From the NCBI RefSeq assembly GCF_016901775.1, contig NZ_JACJKW010000002.1:1-64000 (forward strand): a stretch of DNA of 64,000 bases. Reading direction: 5' to 3'. The notes below the pieces were generated by a model. That model had not been told where the DNA came from. It saw nothing but the letters and a program-made list of their open reading frames with translations, and made no database searches. Source of the DNA: Intestinimonas butyriciproducens (lineage in GTDB: Bacteria > Bacillota > Clostridia > Oscillospirales > Butyricicoccaceae). Made by a program: the position numbers and the translations under genes. Below, in pieces: positions 16,540-24,365 of the stretch. Within the stretch, counting starts at the first letter, position 1, and each line of letters opens with the position of its first letter.

Positions 16540-17820
16540 ATGCTGCGAATCAAAGGGGCCAGAGTGCTGTGTCCGGACAGCGGGATGGATCAGGTGATGG
16601 ATATCCTCCTGGAAGGAGGAAAGGTGGCCGCCATGGGCAATGGCTTGCCGGAGCAGGAAGGAGAGACGGTCATCGACGCACGGGGACTGTGTGCAGCTCC
16701 GGGGCTGGTCGATGTGCATGTACACTTCCGTGACCCGGGCCAGACCCACAAGGAGACCATCCAATCAGGGGCGGAGGCTGCCAAGAAGGGCGGTTTTACC
16801 ACGGTGATCACCATGGCCAATACCAAGCCCCCGGTGGACAATGTGGAGACGCTTCAGTATGTGCTGGAAGAGGGGAAAAAGACCGGCATCCATGTGCTCC
16901 CGGCGGCCTGCATCACCAAGGGTATGGCGGGGAAAGAACTCACCGACCTGGAAGCACTGTGCCAGGCCGGAGCGGCAGGATTCACCGACGACGGCATCCC
17001 TCTGCTGGACAGCGGCCTGTGCCGCAAGGCCATGGAGTGGGGAGAAAAGCTGCAGAAACCTCTGAGCTTCCATGAAGAGGACCCGGCCTTTATCGGCGAA
17101 AACGGCATCAACCGGGGCAAAGCCTCGGAACGCCTGGGAATTTTCGGTTCTCCGGCCGTGGCGGAGGATTCTTTGGTGGCCCGGGATTGCATGCTGGCCC
17201 TGGATACCGGAGCCAAGGTGAATATTCAGCACATCAGCTCCAAAAATGCCGTGGCCATGGTGCGTCTGGCCAAAAGCCTGGGGGCCCATGTAACGGCGGA
17301 AGTCACCCCCCACCACTTTACCCTCACCGAAGAGGCGGTAGCCCAGCACGGGGCCATGGCCAAGATGAATCCGCCCCTCCGCACAGAAGAGGACCGGCAG
17401 GCGTTGATCCAGGGGCTGAAAGACGGCACCATTGACATGATTGCCACCGATCACGCTCCCCACACCCAGGAAGAGAAGGGGACGGAGCCTTTGTGGAAAG
17501 CTCCCAGCGGCATCATCGGCCTGGAGACCGCGCTGGCTCTGGGTATCACAGAGCTGGTGGAAAAGGGACACCTGACCCTGGTGCAGCTGATGGAAAAAAT
17601 GAGTCTGGCGCCGGCCCGTCTGTACGGCCTGGATGCCGGGTATCTGGCTGCCGGCGGCCCGGCCGATCTGGTGCTCTTTGACCCCTGCGAAAGCTGGGAG
17701 GTGACCGAAGAGGCTCTGGGCTCCCGCAGCAAGAACACCCCCTTCCTGGGGCGGCATGTGACCGGGCGGGTAAAATACACCATCTGTCAGGGAAAGGTGG
17801 TCTATGCCCATCAGGGCTGA
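16540..17820 (+). CDS. pyrC: Dihydroorotase PyrC
   Basis: The enzyme cyclises N-carbamoyl-aspartate to dihydroorotate in pyrimidine synthesis. The 426-residue protein carries the metal-binding VDVHVHFRDPG motif near residue 60, MANTKPPVDN, the later His residues of SFHEEDP and NIQHISSKNA, and the catalytic Asp of ATDHAPHT. Length and motifs fit the class I (Bacillus/Aquifex type) enzyme. The other pyr genes are not nearby. The last 10 bp overlap the convergent ImmA-like gene, with no terminator between them. Confidence 0.95.
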   Translation: MLRIKGARVLCPDSGMDQVMDILLEGGKVAAMGNGLPEQEGETVIDARGLCAAPGLVDVHVHFRDPGQTHKETIQSGAEAAKKGGFTTVITMANTKPPVDNVETLQYVLEEGKKTGIHVLPAACITKGMAGKELTDLEALCQAGAAGFTDDGIPLLDSGLCRKAMEWGEKLQKPLSFHEEDPAFIGENGINRGKASERLGIFGSPAVAEDSLVARDCMLALDTGAKVNIQHISSKNAVAMVRLAKSLGAHVTAEVTPHHFTLTEEAVAQHGAMAKMNPPLRTEEDRQALIQGLKDGTIDMIATDHAPHTQEEKGTEPLWKAPSGIIGLETALALGITELVEKGHLTLVQLMEKMSLAPARLYGLDAGYLAAGGPADLVLFDPCESWEVTEEALGSRSKNTPFLGRHVTGRVKYTICQGKVVYAHQG

Positions 17821-18248
17821 GGCGGTCTTTTCTTGAGCCGGTAGGCGATCAGCTCAGGGCTGACCCCAAAGGCCTGGGCCAGCTGAGGGATGGTGCAGCC
17901 GTCATATTCTTCCAGTGTGCTGTCGTCGATGAGCAGGCAGACGGCGAAGCGGCTGGCCTCCCATTCATAGCGGCTGATGGGGAAAAGGGTATTCTGGCGC
18001 AGAAAAGGCGTGTTGGCTTTGGGATGGAGGATGGCATGTCCCAGTTCGTGGGCGCAGGTGAATCGCAGTTGATTTTCCTCCAGATCGCTGTTGAGATGGA
18101 TGACCTGATGCCGGTAGCTGCAGCTGTAATAGCCCCGGATGGAGCCCAAAGGCTCGGTGATCAGGATGATATGGCGCAGGCGGGCGATCTCAAAAGGGTC
18201 CCGGGTGCCATAGCGGCGCACCAGACGGGAAACGATTTTCTGGACCAT
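17811..18248 (-). CDS. ImmA/IrrE-type zinc metallopeptidase
   Basis: The 145-residue protein holds the zinc motif CAHELGHAILHP with a downstream acidic stretch (YEWEASRFAVCLL), as in ImmA/IrrE peptidases that cleave XRE-type repressors, often in mobile elements. A C-terminal helix (TIPQLAQAFGVSPELIAYRLKK) looks like the usual dimer/HTH-like end. Here the neighbour upstream is not an XRE repressor but a short basic protein. The 3' end overlaps pyrC by 10 bp. The target is unknown. Confidence 0.8.
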   Translation of the reverse strand: MVQKIVSRLVRRYGTRDPFEIARLRHIILITEPLGSIRGYYSCSYRHQVIHLNSDLEENQLRFTCAHELGHAILHPKANTPFLRQNTLFPISRYEWEASRFAVCLLIDDSTLEEYDGCTIPQLAQAFGVSPELIAYRLKKRPPQP

Positions 18249-18254
18249 AGGGTT

Positions 18255-18524
18255 TCACCTCATCCTTCGGTATTTTTTCGGTGTGAATTTTTCCTTGGCC
18301 AGGGCTTTGGTCATTTCCAGCTGCCGGCGAAGACTGGATACCAGCAGACGGCGGGTGGGGTTGTCCAAGGGTTCGCCGTCGAACATCAGCGCCCCCTCGC
18401 CGCCTTCCAAAAGGGCCAGCATGGCCGAAAGCCGCCGGTTGATCTGTCTCCGGTCCCGGGGAGTGAGAAAGCTCCCCCGCTCCCGGCTTCGCCGTGGGCG
18501 GGAAGAGGTGTTTTTCCGATCCAT
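18255..18524 (-). CDS. 89-residue basic protein upstream of the ImmA-like gene
   Basis: The protein is very rich in Arg/Lys at both ends (MDRKNTSSRPRRSRERG and TPKKYRRMR), with a helical middle (RQINRRLSAMLALLEGGEG). It lies 6 nt upstream of the ImmA-like peptidase gene and has AAGGAGGGGG before its ATG, so the pair forms an operon. It has no helix-turn-helix that I can recognise. It may be the peptidase's partner or substrate, which is inference from position only. Confidence 0.6.
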   Translation of the reverse strand: MDRKNTSSRPRRSRERGSFLTPRDRRQINRRLSAMLALLEGGEGALMFDGEPLDNPTRRLLVSSLRRQLEMTKALAKEKFTPKKYRRMR

Positions 18525-18556
18525 GGTGCCCCCTCCTTATAAAGTAAGAGAAATGG

Positions 18557-18583
18557 AAAGAAAGGAAAAGCTTTCCTTTCTTT
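18557..18583. repeat. 27-bp perfect palindrome upstream of the ImmA-like operon
   Basis: AAAGAAAGGAAA, a 3-bp centre and TTTCCTTTCTTT form a perfect palindrome, 32 bp before the ATG of the 89-residue gene. It could be an operator or a hairpin in the leader. Confidence 0.55.
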
Positions 18584-18592
18584 TACAATACC

Positions 18593-18823
18593 ACAGCCCT
18601 TGTCCCATAAACAGGACAAGGGCTATGGTCGTCCGAAAAACGATATAGCAAAAAGAATGTCCGCCTTTTTTGATCCGTAAAAAGTGGCGACCTGTGCGTC
18701 ACTTTTTACACTTCTCAAGAGGCAAGTGCGGGTTAAAGCGTGCACGCAGCCCCTTGCAAAACTCGAAAAAGTGGATTCGCCACTTTTTCGAAGCCAACAG
18801 CCCTTGTCCCATAAACAGGACAA
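18593..18823 (-). repeat. Terminator-flanked structured repeat, copy 1
   Basis: This is a 177-bp core (18620-18796), oriented on the minus strand, between two copies of a 27-bp direct repeat (18593-18619 and 18797-18823). The repeat unit contains the hairpin arms CCTTGTCC and GGACAA. In the minus orientation the core reads TCGAAAAAGTGG hairpin, GCAAGGGGCTGC, CACTTGCCTCTTG, then a hairpin with 10-bp stem (18677-18686 with 18700-18709) around the 13-nt loop ACGCACAGGTCGC. It is homologous to the copies at 42693 and 45069. It lies in the gap between the 89-residue gene and the Cys-rich gene. It is non-coding; reading frames across it are chance. Confidence 0.85.
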
Positions 18824-18856
18824 AAGCCGTGGCGGCACAAACTGTGCCGCCACGGC
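18822..18856 (-). terminator. Terminator of the Cys-rich protein gene
   Basis: GCCGTGGCGGCACA pairs with TGTGCCGCCACGGC; on the minus strand it is followed by TTTTG. It abuts the direct repeat of element copy 1. Confidence 0.6.
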
Positions 18857-18909
18857 GGGGAGGGAAAGAACGAGAAAGGATGTATCCGGGGGGCAAAGCC
18901 CCCGGGCGT

Positions 18910-19167
18910 TCAGCAGCAGTGCCAGTTCTGGCCCCAGCCTGACTGGCAGCAATGTTCGGCGGGAGCCATGCGCTGAAGAGCACAGGAGATCTCCTTCAGC
19001 ACTTCCAGGGTATCCTGACAGCACTCCAGCTCTGTGTATCCGCTGCCAGTATGGATGCTCATGGGAACATCCACATAGCGGGCACAGGTGCAGATGGTCT
19101 GGATCTGGGGGGTACAGGAGCAGCAGGAGCAGCAGGAGCTGCAATTTCTTTGGCAATGATTTCTCAT
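18910..19167 (-). CDS. Cysteine-rich 85-residue protein
   Basis: The product has 16 cysteines in 85 residues. They cluster at the N-terminus (C5, C9, C12, C13, C15, C16, C18, C26, C28), at C49/C50, C62, C73/C74, and as a final CC pair. The middle part (TELECCQDTLEVLKEISCALQRM) is an amphipathic helix. There is no signal peptide. ATG 19167 has AAGGGATGG upstream at acceptable spacing. CC pairs and the high Cys content suggest metal binding or a cross-linked spore-coat type protein. No family is recognised, and the neighbours give no clear hint. Confidence 0.6.
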   Translation of the reverse strand: MRNHCQRNCSSCCSCCSCTPQIQTICTCARYVDVPMSIHTGSGYTELECCQDTLEVLKEISCALQRMAPAEHCCQSGWGQNWHCC

Positions 19168-19257
19168 ACTCTCACCATCCCTTTTGGATTGGCGCATCCG
19201 AAAAGGAGCGCTCACCCTATTGTATGCTTCCGGGGCCTCCGGCGTCCCTGGCGCCGT

Positions 19258-19287
19258 TTGACAGGAAGCGGGGGACCATGGTACTAT
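19258..19287 (+). promoter_or_regulatory. Promoter of the DMT transporter gene
   Basis: TTGACA, an 18-bp spacer and TACTAT, with a leader of about 55 nt. Confidence 0.55.
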
Positions 19288-19348
19288 TCTGATAGAGTGC
19301 CTTTTGGCAAATTTCCCCCGGGTTTCCGGGAAAAGGGGATCAAACAAC

Positions 19349-20272
19349 ATGAAACACCAGAACGCATGGCTTTTCAATCTGATGCTGATCGGCACCGCCT
19401 TTTTATGGGGCGTCTCTTTTTTATGGGTGAAAGATGCATTGAACGCCGGGTTGGACAGCAGCTTTTTCCTGTTTCTCCGGTATTTGCTGGCCTCACTGAT
19501 CTGGCTGCCTTTCTGCGGCAAGGAAGTGAAAAATCTCACCTTCCGTCAGGTGCTCATGGGCCTGACGGTGGGCTTTTTCCTTTACGCGGCCATGCTGGTG
19601 CAGACCATCGCACTGAACATGACCACGCCCTCCAACAGTGCCTTTATCACCACATCCTATGTGGTGCTCACTCCCTTTGTGGTGTGGGTCCTTTTGCGGC
19701 AGAAGCCCAAAAAGAAGATCTATGCCTGTGCTGCCTTGTGCTTTCTGGGGCTTTATGTGCTCACCAGGGTGCCGGGGGAAAGTTTTTCCCTTTCCTTTGG
19801 TGATGGCCTTACCTTGGTATCGGCTCTGCTGTTTGCCTTGCAGATGACCTTCCTGTATCGCTTCAGCAGCCAGCTGCCTTCCAAAGTGCTTACCTTCCTG
19901 CCCCAGGCCACCACCTGTGTGCTTTCCTTTATTACGGCCCTTGTCACGGGAAAAGTCACTTTTGAGGGCGTGGATGTGAAAGCCGCTTTGATCCCCACCT
20001 TGCTGGTGGTGTTTCTGGCCACATTGGCCGCAGGCTATTTCCAGACCGTGGGCCAGAAAAATGTGGAGCCCTCCCGGTGCGCCATTATCTTTTCCCTGGA
20101 GTCGGTGTTTGCCTGCATCGCCTCGGTGGTCATGGGCTATGAACCGTTGACCACCAACCTGGTGGCCGGAGGACTGATCATCGTCACTTCCATCATTATT
20201 TCTGAACTGCCCTCCAAAGAGGAACGGCGTCAGGCACGCCTTGCGGGACAAATTCGCCAGAAAGAGAAATAA
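19349..20272 (+). CDS. DMT superfamily (EamA) transporter
   Basis: The 307-residue protein has ten predicted membrane helices in two EamA repeats. The first begins GTAFLWGVSFLWVKDAL; the second has TLVSALLFALQMTFLYRF and ends EPSRCAIIFSLESVFACIASVVMGYEPL (quoted in pieces), the classic EamA signature. Family members export amino acids, metabolites or drugs; the substrate is not readable. ATG 19349 has AAAGGGGAT upstream; the open frame from 19304 has none. It has its own promoter and is followed by the cobalamin operon leader. Confidence 0.88.
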   Translation: MKHQNAWLFNLMLIGTAFLWGVSFLWVKDALNAGLDSSFFLFLRYLLASLIWLPFCGKEVKNLTFRQVLMGLTVGFFLYAAMLVQTIALNMTTPSNSAFITTSYVVLTPFVVWVLLRQKPKKKIYACAALCFLGLYVLTRVPGESFSLSFGDGLTLVSALLFALQMTFLYRFSSQLPSKVLTFLPQATTCVLSFITALVTGKVTFEGVDVKAALIPTLLVVFLATLAAGYFQTVGQKNVEPSRCAIIFSLESVFACIASVVMGYEPLTTNLVAGGLIIVTSIIISELPSKEERRQARLAGQIRQKEK

Positions 20273-20297
20273 AAGCCCAAACCGCTCTCCTTTTTCG

Positions 20298-20326
20298 TTG
20301 ACAAAAAAGGGCGGGGGGTGTAAACT
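20298..20326 (+). promoter_or_regulatory. Promoter of the cobalamin operon
   Basis: TTGACA, a 17-bp spacer and TAAACT, 10-20 nt before the riboswitch. Confidence 0.65.
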
Positions 20327-20337
20327 ATCGTGGACAG

Positions 20338-20507
20338 AGATCAACCGGTGCGCCGGGAAAGTTTTTCCGGCGAGAATAGGTAAGTTGGGTGCAATTCCCA
20401 CGCGGGACCGCCGCTGTAATGGCCGAGCCCTTTTCCAGAATGTCACTGTGGTTACACACGGGAAGGCGGAAAGGGCAAAGACGCCTGAGCCAGAAGACCT
20501 GCCTGTT
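20338..20507 (+). ncRNA. Cobalamin (AdoCbl) riboswitch
   Basis: The conserved blocks occur in order: GAATAGGTAAG and GGGTGCAATTCCCACGCGG, then ACCGCCGCTGTAATGG, CACTGTG, GGGAAGGCGG, and the closing GACGCCTGAGCCAGAAGACCTGCC (given in part; 20469-20505). This is the standard core of the cobalamin riboswitch, which binds a corrinoid through the B12-box region. A downstream intrinsic terminator at 20609 indicates control by premature transcription termination of the cbi operon. Confidence 0.95.
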
Positions 20508-20608
20508 GATAAATAGCCGGGCCGCATTGCGGCGCGCGGCAGATTACACAGCTAACGGAATCCTTGGCTGGCGTAACAAGGGCAGTGCTTTGGCACTTTG
20601 GTCTTTTT

Positions 20609-20640
20609 ATGCCTTTTCCCCAGGGAAAAGGCATTTTTTT
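20609..20640 (+). terminator. Riboswitch-controlled intrinsic terminator
   Basis: ATGCCTTTTCCC, loop CAG and GGAAAAGGCAT are followed by seven Ts, 36 nt before the cbiM start. This is the expression platform candidate of the cobalamin riboswitch. Confidence 0.8.
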
Positions 20641-20676
20641 GTGCCAGAGACCGCCGAGAAAAAAGGAGGAATTGTC

Positions 20677-21432
20677 ATGCGCAAACGAGAAAAACTGGCT
20701 CTGAGTCTCTCTTTGTTCATGGCCCTGGGTGCCGGTGTAACACGGCAGGCAGGCGCGATGCACATTATGGAGGGATTCCTGCCCCCCAGCCACTGTGTGG
20801 CCTGGGGCGTCATTTGTCTGCCCTTTTTGGTATGGGGCGTCATCCGCATCAAGAACATCACCCGGGATCACCGGAAGACCCTGCTGCTTCTGGCTATGTG
20901 CGGGGCTTATGCCTTTGTGCTGTCGGCTCTCAAGATCCCCAGCGTCACCGGCTCTTCCAGCCATCCCACCGGCACCGGTCTGGGGGCCATGCTCTTCGGG
21001 CCTTCGGTGATGGCGGTGCTGGGTATTATTGTTCTGCTGTTTCAGGCACTGCTTCTGGCCCACGGCGGCCTGACCACCCTGGGGGCCAACACCTTCAGCA
21101 TGGCCATTGCCGGACCCTTCCTCACCTACGGGGTGTGGAAGCTGTGCCAGAAAATGGGCATGAAGCGGGAAATTTCGGTGTTCCTGGGCGCTATGCTGGG
21201 AGATCTGTTCACTTATTGCATCACCAGCTTCCAGCTGGGCCTTTCTCATCCTGGTACAGGCGGAGTGTGGAGCTCTGCCATGGAGTTTATGGGCATCTTT
21301 GCCCTGACCCAGGTGCCGCTGGCCATCATTGAAGGCATCGTCACCGTGGTGGTGGTCATGGGGCTGGATCATTATGCCCAGCCGGAGCTGCGGGATCTGG
21401 CCCGGAGAAGATGTGAGGAGGGTGCAAGATGA
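20677..21432 (+). CDS. cbiM: CbiM, cobalt ECF transporter substrate-binding S component
   Basis: CbiM captures Co2+ for the CbiMNQO energy-coupling factor transporter. The 251-residue protein has a leader-like N-terminus and then the metal-binding start [10 protein letters not shown] at about residue 28, followed by [19 protein letters not shown]-type sequence (TGSSSHPTG) and seven hydrophobic helices. AAAAGGAGGAATTGTC precedes the ATG. It is the first gene after the riboswitch and overlaps cbiN by 4 bp. Confidence 0.95.
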   Translation: MRKREKLALSLSLFMALGAGVTRQAGAMHIMEGFLPPSHCVAWGVICLPFLVWGVIRIKNITRDHRKTLLLLAMCGAYAFVLSALKIPSVTGSSSHPTGTGLGAMLFGPSVMAVLGIIVLLFQALLLAHGGLTTLGANTFSMAIAGPFLTYGVWKLCQKMGMKREISVFLGAMLGDLFTYCITSFQLGLSHPGTGGVWSSAMEFMGIFALTQVPLAIIEGIVTVVVVMGLDHYAQPELRDLARRRCEEGAR

Positions 21433-21728
21433 AAAAGAGTGTGGTTGCAGTGCTTTTGCTTCTGTTGTGCGCCCTCATCGCCGTCTTTCCTTTGGTGATG
21501 GTGAAAAACAGTGAGTTTGGCGGCGCCGATGGCGCGGCGGAAGAAGCGGTACAGAAGGTGGACCCGGACTATGAGCCTTGGGCCGAAAGCATTCTGGAAC
21601 CCCCTGGCGGAGAGACAGAGAGCTTGCTCTTCTGTCTCCAGGCCGGTCTGGGTGCTGGAGTGCTGGGCTTTGGTTTCGGCTGGCTGGCTGCCCGGAAAAA
21701 ATACCGGAATGATGAAGCATCTCAATAA
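21429..21728 (+). CDS. cbiN: CbiN, cobalt ECF transporter accessory subunit
   Basis: The 99-residue protein has two membrane helices flanking an extracytoplasmic loop with the family pattern [25 protein letters not shown], quoted as SEFGGADG and DPDYEPW. CbiN assists metal loading of CbiM. The start overlaps the cbiM stop (ATGA). The C-terminus ends in a short basic tail. Confidence 0.93.
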   Translation: MKKSVVAVLLLLLCALIAVFPLVMVKNSEFGGADGAAEEAVQKVDPDYEPWAESILEPPGGETESLLFCLQAGLGAGVLGFGFGWLAARKKYRNDEASQ

Positions 21729-21791
21729 GCGACCCCTTCCAAGCCCTGCCCTGCGGCAGGGCTTGGCGTGCGTGAAAGGGGGAAAGCAGGA

Positions 21792-22718
21792 ATGGTGAAA
21801 CGGGTGCTTTGGGGCCTTCTGGCTTTCGCACTGGCGCTGGCCTTCACCTGGGGCAGCCTGCCGGGAACCGACGCCCTGATTCTGGGAGCTGCGGCGGCGC
21901 TGTTGGCCTTTTTCTTTTTGGGGCATGGAGGACATAGCCACCATGGAGTGGCGTCCTTTGATCAGCTGGCCCAGCGTTCCCCTTTGGGCAAGGTGCATCC
22001 GGGGATTAAGATTCTTTTTTCCCTGGGATCTCTTTTTCTTTGCGCCGGGGCCAAGAGCCTCTGGCCGCCCCTGCTGGCAGGCCTGATCCTGGGCGGAATC
22101 ACCGTATGGAAGGGAAAAGTGCCCCTCAGACGGTATCTTTCCTTTCTGGCGCTGCCCCTATCGTTCATCGCTTTGAGTGCTCTGGTGATGATTTTTCATC
22201 TTTCCCCGGCTCCCGCAGGGCTTCTGGACATCCCTCTGGGGCCGGTATGGCTTTCGGCCACGGCAGCGGGACGGCAGGACGCCATTCTCACATTCTGCCG
22301 TGCCATGGGCGGGGTGAGCTGCCTGTATTTCCTCAGCCTGTCCACCCCTTTGCCGGAGATCATCCATTGTCTGGAAAAAATCCATGTGCCCCAGGTGGTG
22401 CTGGAACTGATGTTTTTGATCTACCGGTTCCTCTTCCTTTTGTGGGAGGAGGGACAGCGGCGCAATCAGGCCGCCCAGGCCCGCATGGGGCAGGGCCGCT
22501 TTGGAAGAAGGGTGCAGAGTTTTGCTCTGGTGGCCCAGGGGCTTCTGGGGGGCGCCATTCTCCGGGCCGAGGGGAGCTGGCAGGCCATGGAGAGCCGGGG
22601 GTATGACGGCGCCTTCTGCTTTTTGCAGGAGAAAAAGCCTGTGCGGCTGCGTCATGGCCTGTGGGCCGCTTTGGGTCTTGCAGCCCTGGGGATCGGGGTC
22701 TTTTGGCCGGGGAGGTAA
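21792..22718 (+). CDS. cbiQ: CbiQ, cobalt ECF transporter T component with N-terminal extension
   Basis: CbiQ is the membrane scaffold linking CbiM to the ATPase. The usual family start (FDQLAQRSPLGKVHPGIKILF, quoted as KVHPGIKILF) occurs only at about residue 65. The C-terminal region has the coupling motif QARMGQGRFG-like and ESRGYDG. The first 60 residues are an extra segment with one or two membrane helices and a His-rich loop, GHGGHSHHG. ATG 21792 is chosen. A GTG at 21768 is possible but has no better site. The extension is unusual for this 250-270 residue family. Confidence 0.9.
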   Translation: MVKRVLWGLLAFALALAFTWGSLPGTDALILGAAAALLAFFFLGHGGHSHHGVASFDQLAQRSPLGKVHPGIKILFSLGSLFLCAGAKSLWPPLLAGLILGGITVWKGKVPLRRYLSFLALPLSFIALSALVMIFHLSPAPAGLLDIPLGPVWLSATAAGRQDAILTFCRAMGGVSCLYFLSLSTPLPEIIHCLEKIHVPQVVLELMFLIYRFLFLLWEEGQRRNQAAQARMGQGRFGRRVQSFALVAQGLLGGAILRAEGSWQAMESRGYDGAFCFLQEKKPVRLRHGLWAALGLAALGIGVFWPGR

Positions 22719-22719
22719 C

Positions 22720-23565
22720 ATGGAACAGATCATATTGCAGCTGGAGGACCTTTGCTATTCCTATGGCGGAGATGCTCCTGCTTTGGAAGGGCTTTCTCTC
22801 AAGGTGAAAGCCGGGGAGCGTATTGCGGTGCTGGGAGGTAACGGAGCGGGAAAATCCACCTTGTTTCTTTGCTGCAACGGCGTGCTTCATCCTCAAAAGG
22901 GACGGGTGGTCTATGAGGGGCAGCCCATGGATTGCCGCAAACGCAGGGACCGGCTGGCCTTGGGGCAAGGAGTGGGCATCGTTTTCCAGCAGCCGGATGA
23001 ACAGATCATCGCCCCTACGGTGCTGGGAGATGTGGCCTTCGGTGTGCTGAACCTGGGATTTTCCCAGGAAGAAGCCAGAAAGCGGGCCAAGGATGCCCTT
23101 TGCCAGCTGGGTTTGGAAGGGTTTGAGGAAAGAGCACCCCAATATCTCAGCGGCGGCGAAAAAAAGCGGGTGACCATCGCGGGGGTGCTGGCCATGGAGC
23201 CAAAGGTGCTGCTGCTGGATGAGCCGGCCGCTGCTTTGGACCCTCAGGGAGCCTGGGAACTGGAAGGGCTGCTGGAAAAGCTGCACCAGAAGGGTCTGAC
23301 CCTGATGGTGGCCACCCACGATGTGGACTTTGCCTATGGGTGGGCCGACCGGTGCCTTGTAATGGAAAAAGGCCGGCTTCTGGCCGATTTGCCCCCATGG
23401 GAACTTTTTAAAAAAGAAGAACTTTTGGAAAAAGCCCATTTGCGGCCGCCCTTTTTGTTTCGGGCGGCCCGGGCCTTGGGGATGGAGGAACATCCGCCCC
23501 GCACCATAGAGGAATTGGAACAACGGATCAAAGGAGAGAAACAATGGAACAGACCGCACTGCTGA
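22720..23565 (+). CDS. cbiO: CbiO, cobalt ECF transporter ATPase
   Basis: This is the ABC ATPase that powers cobalt import. The 281-residue protein has Walker A GGNGAGKST, Q-loop VFQQPDEQI, signature LSGGEKKR, Walker B VLLLDEPAAALD and switch His in ATHDVD. ATG at 22720 follows GGGGAGG one base after the cbiQ stop. The C-terminal end overlaps the cbiK start by 22 bp. Confidence 0.95.
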   Translation: MEQIILQLEDLCYSYGGDAPALEGLSLKVKAGERIAVLGGNGAGKSTLFLCCNGVLHPQKGRVVYEGQPMDCRKRRDRLALGQGVGIVFQQPDEQIIAPTVLGDVAFGVLNLGFSQEEARKRAKDALCQLGLEGFEERAPQYLSGGEKKRVTIAGVLAMEPKVLLLDEPAAALDPQGAWELEGLLEKLHQKGLTLMVATHDVDFAYGWADRCLVMEKGRLLADLPPWELFKKEELLEKAHLRPPFLFRAARALGMEEHPPRTIEELEQRIKGEKQWNRPHC

Positions 23566-24329
23566 TCGTCAGCTTTGGCACCAGCGTGGAGGAAACACGG
23601 AAAAAGACCATCGGTGCTTTGGAGGAAGAACTGAAACAGGCTTTCCCCCATCTCCCGGCCTATCGAGCCTATACCAGCCCCACCATCCGCCGTATCCTGG
23701 CGAAGCGGGGCGAGCAGGTGCCTTCCCCTCAGGAAGCCATGGAGCAGCTGGCCGCTCAGGGTGTACGGACCCTGTATATCCAGCCCACCCATCTGATCTG
23801 CGGGGAGGAATACCATGCCCTTTCCCAGAAGGTGGCCGAAAAAGCGGGATTGTTTGAAAGGGTAGTCCTGGGCCGTCCGCTGCTTTATGACATGGAGGAC
23901 TGCCGCCGGGCGGCTGAAGGGCTGCTGGAGGACTTTTCCCCGGAAGAAGGGGAGGCTTTGGTGTTCATGGGCCACGGCACCGAGCATCCGGCCAACGCCG
24001 TCTATCCGGCCATCGGCTATATTTTCCACCTGCTGGGCCGGACGGATGTGTTTGTGGGCACCGTGGAGGGCTGGCCCCAGGGAGAGGATGTGCTGGCGCA
24101 GGTGCAGAAGGCCGGTTTCCGCCGGGTGCTGCTGGCTCCCATGATGCTGGTGGCCGGGGACCATGCCCGCAACGACATGGCCGGGGAAGAAGACAGCTGG
24201 AAAGCGTTGTTTGAGAAAGCCGGGCTTACAGTGCGCTGCGCCCTGCGTGGAATGGGTGAAATCCCCGCCGTCCGGCAAATCTATGTGGATCATTGCCGAA
24301 AACTTCTTGAGACCAAGGAGCAGGCATAG
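23544..24329 (+). CDS. cbiK: CbiK, anaerobic sirohydrochlorin cobaltochelatase
   Basis: CbiK inserts Co2+ into sirohydrochlorin, the committed step of the early-cobalt pathway. The 261-residue protein starts TALLIVSFGTS and has the catalytic histidines in FMGHGTEHPAN and MLVAGDHARNDM. It is a cytoplasmic class II chelatase of the typical length. It starts inside the end of cbiO, which suggests translational coupling between uptake and insertion of cobalt. Confidence 0.95.
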   Translation: MEQTALLIVSFGTSVEETRKKTIGALEEELKQAFPHLPAYRAYTSPTIRRILAKRGEQVPSPQEAMEQLAAQGVRTLYIQPTHLICGEEYHALSQKVAEKAGLFERVVLGRPLLYDMEDCRRAAEGLLEDFSPEEGEALVFMGHGTEHPANAVYPAIGYIFHLLGRTDVFVGTVEGWPQGEDVLAQVQKAGFRRVLLAPMMLVAGDHARNDMAGEEDSWKALFEKAGLTVRCALRGMGEIPAVRQIYVDHCRKLLETKEQA

Positions 24330-24365
24330 TACAATAGAAATTGCCGAAAAAAGGAGGGGAGCGCC

